Positions 18,331 through 27,392 are shown, counted from the first letter of the stretch. The stretch: 64,000 bases of DNA from Epilithonimonas arachidiradicis (GCF_003610695.1 NZ_RAQH01000001.1:434001-498000), one strand, 5' to 3'. Notes: a model not told the origin generated them from the letters alone. Translations and numbers: made by a program.

Positions 18331-20100
18331 ATGTCAGATATCATTCAACTTTTACCGGATCACGTTGCCAATCAGATTGCTGCAGGAGAAGTTGTGCAAA
18401 GACCGGCTTCTATTGTCAAGGAGCTGTTGGAAAACTCTGTAGATGCAGGCTCCAGCAAGATCCAGCTCATCATTCGTGATGCCGGAAAAAATCTGCTTCA
18501 GGTGGTTGATAACGGTATCGGGATGTCGGAAACGGATGCCAGGCTGGCCTTTGAACGTCACGCTACTTCAAAGATCCGTTCAACGGAAGACATTTTTAAA
18601 ATTGCCACCAAAGGTTTCCGGGGCGAGGCTCTGGCATCTATTGCTGCGGTTGCCCAAGTTGAGCTTAAAACCAAACAGAAGGATTCGCCTGTTGGGACTA
18701 ATATTTATATCGAAGGTGGCATTTTCCAGTTTCAGGATCCGATCCAGACCGTTGAAGGTTCTAATTTTTCTGTAAAGAATTTATTCTACAATGTTCCTGC
18801 AAGACGCAAGTTCCTGAAGAATGACAATGTAGAATTCCGTCATATCATTGATGAATTTCAGCGCGTTGCTTTAGCCCACGAAAACATCGAGTTTGAAATG
18901 TTTCATAATGACGAACCTGTTTTCAAGCTGAGAAAAGGCGGACAAATGCAACGTATCGTGGATGTTTTCGGAAGAAAACTTCAACCCCTTTTGATTCCTA
19001 TCAAAGAAGATCTCGGCTGGGTGAACCTGCAAGGATATGTTGCAAAACCCGAAGGCGCCAAAAAAGTGAGAGGCGAACAGTTTTTCTTCGTTAATGGAAG
19101 ATATTTCAAAAGTGCTTATCTCAGTAAGGCGGTGCAGGAAGCTTTTGATGGTCTGCTGCAGCCCGGTTATATTCCGTCATTTTTTCTTTATCTGGAACTA
19201 GATCCTGAAAAAATTGATGTCAACATCCATCCGCAGAAAACGGAAGTTAAGTTCGAAGATGAAGCCTTGATTTTTGCTTTGATGCGTTCTACAATCAAAC
19301 GCTCTTTGGGAATCTACAATGTGGCGCCAAGTCTCGATTTCGAAAGAGATCCGAAAATGGAAGCTTTTTTTGCCCCGACGCCAAGCAAAAGTAATGTAAG
19401 TTCTCCAATGCCTTCTGCGATTAATGTGGACAGAGATTTCAACCCTTTTGTTACAGAAAAAATCTCAAACGAGGAAAGAATCAACCTGACAGAACTCTAT
19501 GACGTTACCGCTTCGGCTGCACCTTCCAAAATCAATCTTTTTGAAGATGACGATCTGGACGAGGATCTTTTCCGATTACCAAACGGCTATTGGCTGTTGA
19601 ACAAAGACGGACAAACGTATATGCTGGATCTGGGAAGAATGCATCGTGTGTTGATGTCTTCTCATCAGGAAAATCTGCCAACGAAAAAAGCCGGTCAAAG
19701 CCTCTTGTTTTCATTAGAATATCATCTGAATGAAATCGAGAAAAACAAATATAAATCTATCAAAAAGTACCTCCCTGATTTCGGTTTCGAAATGACACTG
19801 GCTCAGGAAAATGTTTTGAGAATCGAGGCCGTTCCGGAAGCATTGAAAGAATCTCAGGTCATCAAGTTTCTTGAAAAAATATTCGAAGTTTTGGAATACA
19901 GAACCGAAGAAGATTTTTATAAATATTTTGAATACCAATGGGTTAAGCTCAAAACCAAATCCAAATTCGATTTTATCTATAAAACCGAAGTCGAGCAATT
20001 GGTCAAAGATTTCTTGGATCTCGGTTTTCCACAATATACGGTGAACGGAAAAAGATGCTGGCTAGAAGTCCCTTTTGATGATTTTAAAAATAAATTTTAA
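18331..20100 (+). CDS. mutL: DNA mismatch repair protein MutL
   Basis: A 589-residue GHKL ATPase that couples MutS mismatch recognition to downstream repair. The N-terminal ATPase motifs are intact: ENSVDAG (34-40), DNGIGM (60-65) and GFRGEA (95-100), as is the MutL transducer phrase DVNIHPQKTEVKF. The C-terminal dimerisation domain is present. However, the place of the metal-binding endonuclease motif DQHAxxExxxxE reads Asp433-Leu-Gly-Arg-Met-His-Arg439, so the key His and Glu residues are missing, and the C-terminal CPHGRP-type motif reads VNGKRC. It heads a tight four-gene unit with a rhomboid, an EEP-family enzyme and a lipoprotein. Confidence 0.93.
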   Translation: MSDIIQLLPDHVANQIAAGEVVQRPASIVKELLENSVDAGSSKIQLIIRDAGKNLLQVVDNGIGMSETDARLAFERHATSKIRSTEDIFKIATKGFRGEALASIAAVAQVELKTKQKDSPVGTNIYIEGGIFQFQDPIQTVEGSNFSVKNLFYNVPARRKFLKNDNVEFRHIIDEFQRVALAHENIEFEMFHNDEPVFKLRKGGQMQRIVDVFGRKLQPLLIPIKEDLGWVNLQGYVAKPEGAKKVRGEQFFFVNGRYFKSAYLSKAVQEAFDGLLQPGYIPSFFLYLELDPEKIDVNIHPQKTEVKFEDEALIFALMRSTIKRSLGIYNVAPSLDFERDPKMEAFFAPTPSKSNVSSPMPSAINVDRDFNPFVTEKISNEERINLTELYDVTASAAPSKINLFEDDDLDEDLFRLPNGYWLLNKDGQTYMLDLGRMHRVLMSSHQENLPTKKAGQSLLFSLEYHLNEIEKNKYKSIKKYLPDFGFEMTLAQENVLRIEAVPEALKESQVIKFLEKIFEVLEYRTEEDFYKYFEYQWVKLKTKSKFDFIYKTEVEQLVKDFLDLGFPQYTVNGKRCWLEVPFDDFKNKF

Positions 20101-20103
20101 ACT

Positions 20104-20853
20104 ATGTTTTCGCAACTGACTCCTGTTACCAAAAATATAATCATCATTAATGTCATCTTTTTTGTAGGTGCTTTTTTGCTGGGAAACGCCAACATCAATG
20201 TTGATGCATTATTAGCTGGATACTTCCCTTTATCTCCTAACTTCAGATCCTGGCAGATTATCACGCATATGTTTATGCACGGTAGCATTCTTCATATCGC
20301 CTTTAATATGATGACATTGTGGAGTTTTGGTCCTGTTCTGGAACAAGTTTTGGGACAAAAAAAGTTTATAATACTATATTTTGCTTCAGGCTTGGGCGGT
20401 TTTCTGTTATATAATATTTGGAATTATGTGGAAGTAATGCAAATTTCAAATATTCTGATATCTCAAGGGTTTGATATTCATGAAGTATATAAAACTATTG
20501 ACACAAGTTACGTAAGATATTATCCTAATTTTTCAAGTAATCCATCAATAAATATTGAAGCTCAGAACCTTTATGGTATTTTAAAAACACCGATGGTTGG
20601 AGCATCAGGCGCAATTTTTGGAGTGATTGCCGCTTTTTCAACGCTATTCCCTGAAGCAAAGCTGATGTTTATGTTTATTCCTTTTCCGATTAAAGCTAAA
20701 TACCTCACACCGATTATTATTGTTGTTTCAATATTTTTAGGTTTCAGACAGTTTAGCGGCGATAACATCGCTCATTTTGCGCATCTTGGCGGCGCATTGA
20801 TTGGTTTTCTTTACATATGGAATTGGAAGAAAAACAGAGATAGAATCCAATAA
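20104..20853 (+). CDS. Rhomboid-family intramembrane serine protease
   Basis: A 249-residue polytopic protease. Catalytic Ser168 lies in VGASGAIFG and His227 in FAHLGG; the HGSILHIAFNM block (about 59-69) supplies the conserved His and Asn of the oxyanion region. An insertion of about 45 residues between the third and fourth spans (about 110-160) is polar and longer than in short bacterial rhomboids. It starts 3 bp after mutL, and its stop overlaps the next ATG (TAATG). The mutL-rhomboid linkage is probably translational convenience; no functional tie is known. Confidence 0.92.
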   Translation: MFSQLTPVTKNIIIINVIFFVGAFLLGNANINVDALLAGYFPLSPNFRSWQIITHMFMHGSILHIAFNMMTLWSFGPVLEQVLGQKKFIILYFASGLGGFLLYNIWNYVEVMQISNILISQGFDIHEVYKTIDTSYVRYYPNFSSNPSINIEAQNLYGILKTPMVGASGAIFGVIAAFSTLFPEAKLMFMFIPFPIKAKYLTPIIIVVSIFLGFRQFSGDNIAHFAHLGGALIGFLYIWNWKKNRDRIQ

Positions 20854-21833
20854 TGAAAATCATCCGGCTTTTACTGACGATTCTGCATCTTATCATTATT
20901 GGTCTATTGTTCGGGACAATAATGAACGCATATATTCCACCGAGAGTTTTCGGATTTTTGAACCTATTATCGCTGGGATTTCCGGTTCTGATTATCATTA
21001 ATATATTATTCTTAGTTTTTTGGATTGTAACCTGGAAAAAAAGAGCGGTCGTATTTCTTGTCTTGTCATTATTTTTCATTATCCCGACAAGACGATGGAT
21101 TAATTTTACTTCGACTAAAAAAGATACACCCAATCTTAAGCTAATCTCTTTTAATGGGAAATTTGGGAAATTGGGCGATGATGCAATCTATGATTTTCTC
21201 AATAAGCAGAATCCCGATATTGTTTTTTTCCAGGAATATGATAACAAAAAGCCCCTAGACGGATTTAAGTATTTTGAAAATGGCTATCCAATTGTTAAAA
21301 TCCAGTCCAAATATCCGATTTCGGAAAGCGGCATTGTAAGAACAGACGTTAATAACGGGATTTGCATCTATGCTGATATCAAAATCAGTGGAAAGCTGAT
21401 CCGTTTTGTTGATGTTTATATGGAGCCGTTTTTCCTCGATAAAAAAATGATCAAACCGACGAAAGATATGGATGTCAACGAACAAAAAGCAAAGAAAGTT
21501 TTGCATATGTTGATACCGACATTCAAAAAGCATCAGACTCAGATTGACCAGATCAAAGATTTTATCAATGCATCACCTTATCCTGTAATTGTTGCAGGGG
21601 ATTTCAATGCCGTCCCGAATTCCTACGAATACTACAAGGTTTCAGAAAATTTGCAAGATGTTTTCCTTAAAGCTGGTAAAGGAAGCGGAACCAGTTTCCA
21701 CGATTTCAAATTTCCGCTTAAAATAGATCACGTTTTTGCCTCAGAATTCATTGAGCCCATCAGTTACAAAGTGGACAGAAGTGTCAGAATTTCAGACCAT
21801 TTTCCAGTGATTGCTGAATTTTATATCAAATAA
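20853..21833 (+). CDS. Membrane-anchored endonuclease/exonuclease/phosphatase family protein
   Basis: A 326-residue protein with three hydrophobic spans in the first 85 residues and an EEP (DNase I-like) domain after that. Domain marks are LISFNGKFGK, the metal Glu in FFQEYDNK, GDFNAVPNSYEY and the final SDHFPVIAEF. The catalytic domain is probably outside the inner membrane. The family includes nucleases, phosphodiesterases and lipid phosphatases, so the substrate is open. It is translationally coupled to the rhomboid gene by a one-base stop/start overlap. Confidence 0.85.
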   Translation: MKIIRLLLTILHLIIIGLLFGTIMNAYIPPRVFGFLNLLSLGFPVLIIINILFLVFWIVTWKKRAVVFLVLSLFFIIPTRRWINFTSTKKDTPNLKLISFNGKFGKLGDDAIYDFLNKQNPDIVFFQEYDNKKPLDGFKYFENGYPIVKIQSKYPISESGIVRTDVNNGICIYADIKISGKLIRFVDVYMEPFFLDKKMIKPTKDMDVNEQKAKKVLHMLIPTFKKHQTQIDQIKDFINASPYPVIVAGDFNAVPNSYEYYKVSENLQDVFLKAGKGSGTSFHDFKFPLKIDHVFASEFIEPISYKVDRSVRISDHFPVIAEFYIK

Positions 21834-21851
21834 ATTTCGATATTTGTTGCT

Positions 21852-22187
21852 ATGAAATATATTTATTTTATTGCAATCCTGATTTTTGCGTTTTCTTGTT
21901 CCAAAAAAGATTCTGTTGTTAGTCAGGAAAATTTTGAAAAAACGCCTGCGATTACATACGATACAACAGCCATAGATTCTTTTGGACCAGGTGCAACATC
22001 GGAAAGTGTGATGGCAAAAATCAATGCAGTTGCCATAAAAAGAGAAAAAGACAGTCTTGCTGCGATTGCAAAAGCTGAACAGGAAAAACTTGACAAAGAG
22101 AAAGCAAAGTTGGAAGCTGAAAAAACCAAAGAGGAAAAGAAAGAACCAAAACCGGACACTCAGGCGGAAGTCTCAACAAATCAATAG
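21852..22187 (+). CDS. Small Lys/Glu-rich lipoprotein
   Basis: A 111-residue predicted lipoprotein with a lipobox FSC (Cys16) after a short hydrophobic signal. The mature part has a threonine/serine-rich linker, then a long charged helix (about residues 55-100) with alternating Lys/Glu/Ala that should form a coiled coil. I recognise no family. It is the last gene of the mutL unit and ends 6 bp before the convergent regulator gene. Confidence 0.65.
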   Translation: MKYIYFIAILIFAFSCSKKDSVVSQENFEKTPAITYDTTAIDSFGPGATSESVMAKINAVAIKREKDSLAAIAKAEQEKLDKEKAKLEAEKTKEEKKEPKPDTQAEVSTNQ

Positions 22188-22193
22188 CATATA

Positions 22194-23933
22194 TCAGATA
22201 TTCCTCAGAAAATCATCCAGATTGTCATCTTTTTCCAACATCAGTTTTTTCTTCAGGCGATAACGCGCATTTTTGACGGTTTCAGTCGACACATTCAGGA
22301 TTACAGCGACCTGTTTCATAGACATTCCCATTTTGAAGTAGGCACACATCCGCAGATTATTTTCGGTAAGATCTTTACAGATAGATTTTAGCTTACTGAA
22401 AAATTGAGGATGAACTTCATTAAAATGATGAATGAATTTGTGACTTTCCACTTCTGTATTCAGATTTTTTCTCACGATATCAACCACGTTCTCAGAAAAA
22501 TGTTCGGTTTCATTTTCATTATGTCCGTTGGATTTTCCGGCTTTTTCCAAAATCTCCTGAAGCACATTGTTTTTATTAGATAAAATCAGCGAGTAAGACG
22601 TGACTTCCCGAACTTTAGCATCCAAAACCTCTTTATGCTTTTCCTCTCTAATTTGTTGTATTGATTTCTCATAAGCCAATTGCTTACGAAGCGCCTCTTT
22701 TTCAGATTCTTTGACAAAAGCCTGTTGCTTTTTCTTCTGATAAAAAATAACGGATAAAGCGATTCCTAAAAGAATAATAAAAATTGAAGAAATAAGCGTG
22801 ATGGTCAATTTCCGCTTTTCCAGCATTGTCTTCTGTTTGGAGATCATCAGCTCTTTTTCTGCAGATGCCATAAAAGCTTCTACATAAGCCTGATAAGAAT
22901 CTATGGTTTTGGAACTGCTTAGGATTTTTTCTTTTTGATTGTTATATTTTTTAAGATAAGTAAATGCTTTTTCAGAAGAACCTTCTTTCTCGTAAATGGT
23001 GTATTTGACGTTATAAACCAAAGAAAGTTGTTCCGCATTTCCGATTTCCTGAGACAGTTTTTCGGCTTTTTCGATATAAGATTCCGCTTCTTTGAAATTT
23101 CCGATTCCTAACGAGTAAACACTTTCATTGATGAGCAAAGAGGTCATAAAGGATTTATTCTCAATTTGATTTCCGATTTGCATCGCTTTTTGATAATAAG
23201 AATGCGCCAATTCCGGTTTGTTTTCCAGCATATAGCAACCTCCGATGTTGAGATACAACACAGCAGAAACGCCTAAATCATTTAATTTATCGACTGCAGG
23301 AATCAGTTTCACCATTCCGTTGATAGCTTTTTCGATACCGGTCTTTGTAAAAGCCTGAGCACAATACATATTGACCTGTGCTTTCATATATTCAGCTTTT
23401 GGAATCTTCGGCGAGAGTGACTGTTTATAAAATCTTTCAGAGATATCAAAATTTCTGGTTCTGAAACAAATAACGCCTAACAGAAGCTCAACACGGGATT
23501 TGAATAAAATATTATTAAGTTCTTTATACCGAACCAATGCTTTTAAAGAGTTTGTAAAACTGTCTGTGTAATTTCCAATGATGACATCATTATACGCCAA
23601 AGAGTGTAGCAAAAGTGCATTTTCAAACGGATATTTCTTTTCGTTAAAAAACTCCAGCTTGGAACGAATGATTGTATTGATCTTCGAATCGGAAACACCT
23701 TGCGCATAATTTACAAAGGATTTCCAATAGAGATATCGGGGAACCAAAGCAGGATGATTTGCGGAAATTTTTTCTAATTCTTTCAGAAGATTTTGGGTGT
23801 CGGAATCACGGATGAAGGCATCTTTACTGACCTCGTTGGAGATTGTTTCAAATCTTTGACTATCTGTGGCTCCAAAACAATGAGCAGTAAAAAATAAAAA
23901 GAAAAATATAATGGATAAAAACCGCAAACGCAT
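22194..23933 (-). CDS. TPR membrane regulator with C-terminal LuxR-type helix-turn-helix
   Basis: A 579-residue protein with a signal peptide (ending HCFGA), a periplasmic TPR-like region (about 40-355), one transmembrane span (ITLISSIFIILLGIALSVIF, about 375-395), a cytosolic coiled coil rich in Glu/Lys, and a helix-turn-helix near the C-terminus (MSMKQVAVILNVSTETVKNARYR). The HTH has the LuxR/GerE shape. Such one-piece regulators are common in Bacteroidota and are thought to sense an extracytoplasmic signal through the TPR part. It is transcribed divergently from the GLUG adhesin gene, so it is a candidate regulator of that gene; this is inference. Confidence 0.8.
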   Translation of the reverse strand: MRLRFLSIIFFFLFFTAHCFGATDSQRFETISNEVSKDAFIRDSDTQNLLKELEKISANHPALVPRYLYWKSFVNYAQGVSDSKINTIIRSKLEFFNEKKYPFENALLLHSLAYNDVIIGNYTDSFTNSLKALVRYKELNNILFKSRVELLLGVICFRTRNFDISERFYKQSLSPKIPKAEYMKAQVNMYCAQAFTKTGIEKAINGMVKLIPAVDKLNDLGVSAVLYLNIGGCYMLENKPELAHSYYQKAMQIGNQIENKSFMTSLLINESVYSLGIGNFKEAESYIEKAEKLSQEIGNAEQLSLVYNVKYTIYEKEGSSEKAFTYLKKYNNQKEKILSSSKTIDSYQAYVEAFMASAEKELMISKQKTMLEKRKLTITLISSIFIILLGIALSVIFYQKKKQQAFVKESEKEALRKQLAYEKSIQQIREEKHKEVLDAKVREVTSYSLILSNKNNVLQEILEKAGKSNGHNENETEHFSENVVDIVRKNLNTEVESHKFIHHFNEVHPQFFSKLKSICKDLTENNLRMCAYFKMGMSMKQVAVILNVSTETVKNARYRLKKKLMLEKDDNLDDFLRNI

Positions 23934-24094
23934 AGTAAATTAAATTTAGAATAAATTCTAATCCGAATTTATGAAAATTCATCAACAAGATGATAGGATT
24001 TCGTAACTATTTAGAAATCAAAGATATTAAATATTACGCTCACCATTTTACAATTAATAATAACACGATGCACACCCTTTGCATACCTCCATTA

Positions 24095-24126
24095 TTTGTT
24101 GAAAATCAGATTCGATTCTACTTTTG
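24095..24126 (+). promoter_or_regulatory. Promoter of GLUG-repeat adhesin gene
   Basis: TTTG at 24095-24098 and TACTTTTG at 24119-24126 are 20 bp apart, an excellent Bacteroidota -33/-7 pair. The predicted start lies about 20 bp before the ATG at 24153. Confidence 0.6.
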
Positions 24127-24152
24127 CTCTATACTTTTTAATTAAAAATCTT

Positions 24153-26264
24153 ATGTACAAAATTAAATCTATTTTTTCCATCATTGTACTTTTGTTGATG
24201 TTTGTCAGCACAAAAGCACAATTCTCCGGAACAGGAAATGGTACTGAAGCCAGTCCTTATTTGATTACAAATGCCGTTCAACTTGACGAAATGAGAAATT
24301 ACATCGGCTCTGCAAACAGCGATATACATTTTTCTATAATTAATGACATCGATTTAGCAGCATTTATTGCAACTCAATATCCGAATGAAGGCTGGAAACC
24401 TATCGGTTATGGAAGCGAAGAGGGTGAGAGCGCTTTTTATGGTTCATTAGAAGGCAATGGTTTTAAAATCACAAATCTGTGGATTTACAGGCCGGAAAGT
24501 AATTACATTGGACTTTTCAGTAATACAACGGATGCTGTTATTAATAATCTTAATATCCAGCTCGCTTCCAATGGGATTGTAGGACAAGATTATGTTGGTA
24601 TTCTTGCAGGTTCAGCTAATAGCGGGACAATTAATAACGTAAAAGTAACCGGAATCGTAACCGCATATAACTATGTTGGCGGATTGATTGGGGAAAGCTC
24701 ATCGCTAATAAGCAACTGCCAATCTTCTGGTGAAGTCAATACAGCCGGAGATAACGTGGGCGGATTGATTGGAAAAACATCAGCCGAGGTTTCAGGTTCA
24801 AGTTCTTCCAGTAATGTGAAAAATACAGGAAGTGTTTTTGTGGGCAATTTTATGGGAGGTTTGATTGGTGTCAACCAGGCGCCAGTCACCAATTCCAATG
24901 CTTCAGGTAGCGTGACAGGAACCAGCACAATTGGCGGCTTAGTAGGAGATTCTTATGCAGCTATCAATAACTCATTCGCAACAGGAAATATTTCTGGAAA
25001 TATGTGGGTTGGTGGATTAGTTGGCGCTTCTGACTCAGTTTCAAATTCTTATGCAACAGGAACTGTTTATTCTGACCAAAAAGTCGGCGGTGGATTAGTT
25101 GGTCAATCTTATGGCACTATTACATCCAGCCACGCTTCCGGAAATGTGAGCGGAAGTCAATCCATCGGTGGTTTAGTAGGGATTTTAGGAGCAACTGTTT
25201 CCTATAGTTATGCTACTGGAAATGTAACCCAGATTGTAGCGGACACTACGCCAGAAGGTGGTTACGTGGATATCGGAGGACTTGCAGGTTCATCTTTCAG
25301 CAATTCCTTTATAGAAAACTGCTTTGCCTCAGGAGATGTAGCTGTCACAGACAACAATGCAATGTATGTCGGAGGATTGATTGGATTATCCAACGGTATT
25401 TCTAATAGTTATGCTTACGGTTCTGTTTCTGGCGGGTATTCTTTGGTTGGAGGCCTTGCAGGAACAACTTGGGGACCCATTTCCAATTCGGCAGCACTTA
25501 ATCCTAAATTAATGTCATCGCCTACCGGAAATCTTAATAAGATCCACAGAATTGCCGGTGATGTTGAGTTTGATGCGGAACTAACCAATAATATTGCTTT
25601 GGATGCTATGATTGTGAATGGTCAAATCATTACTAATGGGACAGAAAATGATTGGTCAGGAATGAACAAATCCATCACAAATGTCCAGAAACAAACCACT
25701 TATGAAACCGGTCTGACCTGGGATTTTACCAATATTTGGAAAATACGCGAGAATCAGGGATACCCATATTTACAGGGAAGTGAATACCTGACAAACGTTA
25801 TCACTTCAAATTCAAATAATCAGGAATGGGGAACGATTTCTCCAAATGGCGTTGTTGCCCTAAAATCAGGCTCAGACAAAACTTTTGAATGGACTCCAAA
25901 AGAAGATTACGAAGTCGAATCTGTAATTGTAGATAATGAAAACATTGGAAAACCAAACACTTACACTTTTTCAAATGTGACAGACAATCATACAATAATG
26001 GTAATTTTCAAATTAAAATCGCTTGGTACAAACGAAATACACAAGAAGTCCATTACCATTTATCCTAATCCAACCACGGATTATATTTACGTTTCAGGGA
26101 ACAAAAAGATTGCATCTCTTGAACTTTACAACAGCAATGGACAAAAAGTTTTGAAAACGAACGAAAGCAAATTGGATTTAGCGTCTGTAACAGCCGGAGT
26201 TTATATCTTAAAAATCATTACTGAAAATGGTGAGATCTCCAGCAGTAAAATAATAAAAAAATAA
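24153..26264 (+). CDS. GLUG-repeat surface protein with T9SS type A sorting domain
   Basis: A 703-residue secreted protein. After the signal peptide (ending STKAQ) comes a G-T-G-T-E-A-S-P-Y-L-I segment typical of polysaccharide-binding or adhesive repeat proteins. Eleven GLUG-like repeats follow, with cores such as VGGLIGES, IGGLVGDS and VGGLVGAS (about residues 145-455). An InlB B-repeat-like domain (about 555-620, WGTISPNG...KTFEWTPKEDYEV) precedes the C-terminal T9SS type A sorting domain (about 630-703, IYPNPTTDYI...AGVYILKI). GLUG repeats form a right-handed beta helix in related adhesins and proteases. The start at 24153 fits the signal peptide and promoter. It is probably surface-attached through T9SS. 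Confidence 0.86.
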   Translation: MYKIKSIFSIIVLLLMFVSTKAQFSGTGNGTEASPYLITNAVQLDEMRNYIGSANSDIHFSIINDIDLAAFIATQYPNEGWKPIGYGSEEGESAFYGSLEGNGFKITNLWIYRPESNYIGLFSNTTDAVINNLNIQLASNGIVGQDYVGILAGSANSGTINNVKVTGIVTAYNYVGGLIGESSSLISNCQSSGEVNTAGDNVGGLIGKTSAEVSGSSSSSNVKNTGSVFVGNFMGGLIGVNQAPVTNSNASGSVTGTSTIGGLVGDSYAAINNSFATGNISGNMWVGGLVGASDSVSNSYATGTVYSDQKVGGGLVGQSYGTITSSHASGNVSGSQSIGGLVGILGATVSYSYATGNVTQIVADTTPEGGYVDIGGLAGSSFSNSFIENCFASGDVAVTDNNAMYVGGLIGLSNGISNSYAYGSVSGGYSLVGGLAGTTWGPISNSAALNPKLMSSPTGNLNKIHRIAGDVEFDAELTNNIALDAMIVNGQIITNGTENDWSGMNKSITNVQKQTTYETGLTWDFTNIWKIRENQGYPYLQGSEYLTNVITSNSNNQEWGTISPNGVVALKSGSDKTFEWTPKEDYEVESVIVDNENIGKPNTYTFSNVTDNHTIMVIFKLKSLGTNEIHKKSITIYPNPTTDYIYVSGNKKIASLELYNSNGQKVLKTNESKLDLASVTAGVYILKIITENGEISSSKIIKK

Positions 26265-26287
26265 ACTGCATTTCAATCAGATAAAAC

Positions 26288-26320
26288 AAAAAAACCATCA
26301 GAAATCCTGATGGTTTTTTT
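26288..26320. terminator. Bidirectional terminator between adhesin and sodA
   Basis: CCATCAG and CTGATGG with extending A and T runs form a long stem around GAAAT-like loop bases. The flanking tracts suit both converging genes. Confidence 0.8.
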
Positions 26321-26339
26321 ATTTAGTAAATTTAATATC

Positions 26340-26936
26340 TTATTTGTTATAAAGCTCTTCCACTTTATCCCAGTTGATTACATCAAAAAACGCAGACACA
26401 TAGTCAGGTCTTCTGTTTTGGTAATTCAGGTAATAAGCGTGTTCCCAAACATCCAATCCAAGAATCGGAGTTCCTTTTACGTCAGCAACAGGCATTAGTG
26501 GGTTATCTTGATTCGGTGTTGAAGAAACAACCACAGAACCATCAGAGTTTTTCACCAGCCAAGCCCATCCAGAACCGAATCTAGTCTTAGCAGCATTAGA
26601 AAAATCTTCTTTGAATTTTTCAAAACCACCAATTTTTTCGATTTCAGCTTTCACGTTTCCAACCGGCTCTTTGCTTCCGCCCGGAGTTAAAATTTCCCAG
26701 AAAAGTGTGTGATTAAAGTGTCCACCGCCGTTATTTCTTACAGCCGGCTTATCTGTACCTGTTTTTTGGATGTCTTCAAGAGATTTTCCTTCAAGGTCAG
26801 TTCCTGCAATGGCGTTATTAAGATTATCCACATAAGCCTGGTGATGCTTCGTGTGGTGGATTTCCATTGTTTTCGCATCAATCGTTGGTTCCAACGCATC
26901 GTACGAATAAGCTAATTTTGGTAATTCGAATGCCAT
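26340..26936 (-). CDS. sodA: Superoxide dismutase, manganese type
   Basis: A 198-residue cytosolic enzyme that converts superoxide to hydrogen peroxide and oxygen. Metal ligands are His27, His76, Asp162 and His166 (DVWEHAYY). The protein carries [11 protein letters not shown] and TPNQDNPL with Gln143, which are marks of Mn-type SOD; Fe-type enzymes place the active-site glutamine in the first of these blocks. Metal choice by motif is good but cambialistic use is possible. It is a single gene between a terminator and its own promoter. Confidence 0.93.
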   Translation of the reverse strand: MAFELPKLAYSYDALEPTIDAKTMEIHHTKHHQAYVDNLNNAIAGTDLEGKSLEDIQKTGTDKPAVRNNGGGHFNHTLFWEILTPGGSKEPVGNVKAEIEKIGGFEKFKEDFSNAAKTRFGSGWAWLVKNSDGSVVVSSTPNQDNPLMPVADVKGTPILGLDVWEHAYYLNYQNRRPDYVSAFFDVINWDKVEELYNK

Positions 26937-26974
26937 AGTTTCGTATTTATTTTGTTATTAATAAATGAATTGGT

Positions 26975-27006
26975 CAAAAATACTCAATAATTATTCCTTA
27001 ATCCAA
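26975..27006 (-). promoter_or_regulatory. Promoter of sodA
   Basis: On the minus strand, TTG (27004-27006) and TATTTTTG (26975-26982) are 21 bp apart, fitting the Bacteroidota -33/-7 pattern. The leader before the ATG is about 30 bases. Confidence 0.5.
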
Positions 27007-27108
27007 TAATCACAGTCATTTTATAAATATTTAACATCGAAATTTTTAATAAATTTTGTCGTAACTTTGAACCATTCTAAATAATTGTAACTAAATCTAT
27101 AATTATTT

Positions 27109-27220
27109 GGGCAGCTTTATCCGCCTTCCGCTCCCAATCTTTTTTGCAGGAGAATTTCAGTATCAATAGAAATCGACTACAAGCAAAAAAGGATTTCCGC
27201 TCAAGTCGGGCTGCAAAAAA
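27109..27220. repeat. Probable dispersed intergenic repeat element
   Basis: A GC-richer block in an otherwise AT-rich 455-base gap between sodA and sufS. It opens GGGCAGCTTTATCCGCCTTC and closes with AAGTCGGGCTGC. Inside, CTTTTTTGC and GCAAAAAAGG form an inverted pair around a 46-base centre. I recall elements of this style recurring between flavobacterial genes; copy number cannot be tested here. I see no open reading frame in it. Confidence 0.5.
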
Positions 27221-27289
27221 TCAAGGAACGAGATTCATCTATTCCTATTAATAATAAGAATTAGAGATAATTCTTTGTTAAGTTTGAAG

Positions 27290-27311
27290 TTTATACTGAG
27301 CTTGTCGAAGT
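27290..27311 (-). repeat. REP-like core, copy A
   Basis: On the minus strand the core reads CTTCGACAAGCTCAGTATAA. It shares CTTCGA...GCTCAG with copies at 42011, 42076 and 44508 in this window. Such short sequences are abundant REP-like repeats in Bacteroidota. Confidence 0.55.
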
Positions 27312-27343
27312 ACCTTTGTGAAACTTAAAAAGATATTTAATTT

Positions 27344-27374
27344 AAAAAATCTTGTGCACTTTGTGTTCAAAATC
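27344..27374 (+). repeat. CTTTGTG-type intergenic repeat, copy 1
   Basis: About 30 bases containing CTTGTGCACTTTGTGTTCA. It matches, with a few differences, the reverse complement of 43869-43898 (CTTTGTGAACTTTGTGTTAA), including the A run before and AAAATC after. It lies just upstream of the sufS ATG, so the in-frame extension to a GTG at 27318 is repeat sequence, not protein. Confidence 0.5.
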
Positions 27375-27392
27375 AAAAATCTAATTAAAGAA

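Noticed and set aside
24069-24082. Sigma-54-like GATGCAC-ACCCT-TTGC before the adhesin gene
   Set aside because: Spacing is right, but the invariant GG of the -24 half is broken, and a much better -33/-7 promoter lies just downstream.
24580-25470. CRISPR-like array from regularly repeated segments
   Set aside because: The repetition is at protein level (GLUG) with variable unit length, in one long frame; no constant repeat/spacer pattern.
26340-26936. Iron-type SOD
   Set aside because: Gln143 in NQDNP together with GGGHFNH is the manganese-type pattern.
27318-27392. N-terminal extension of SufS from a GTG at 27318
   Set aside because: The extension is repeat DNA and lacks homology to SufS N-termini; the ATG at 27393 gives the normal start.
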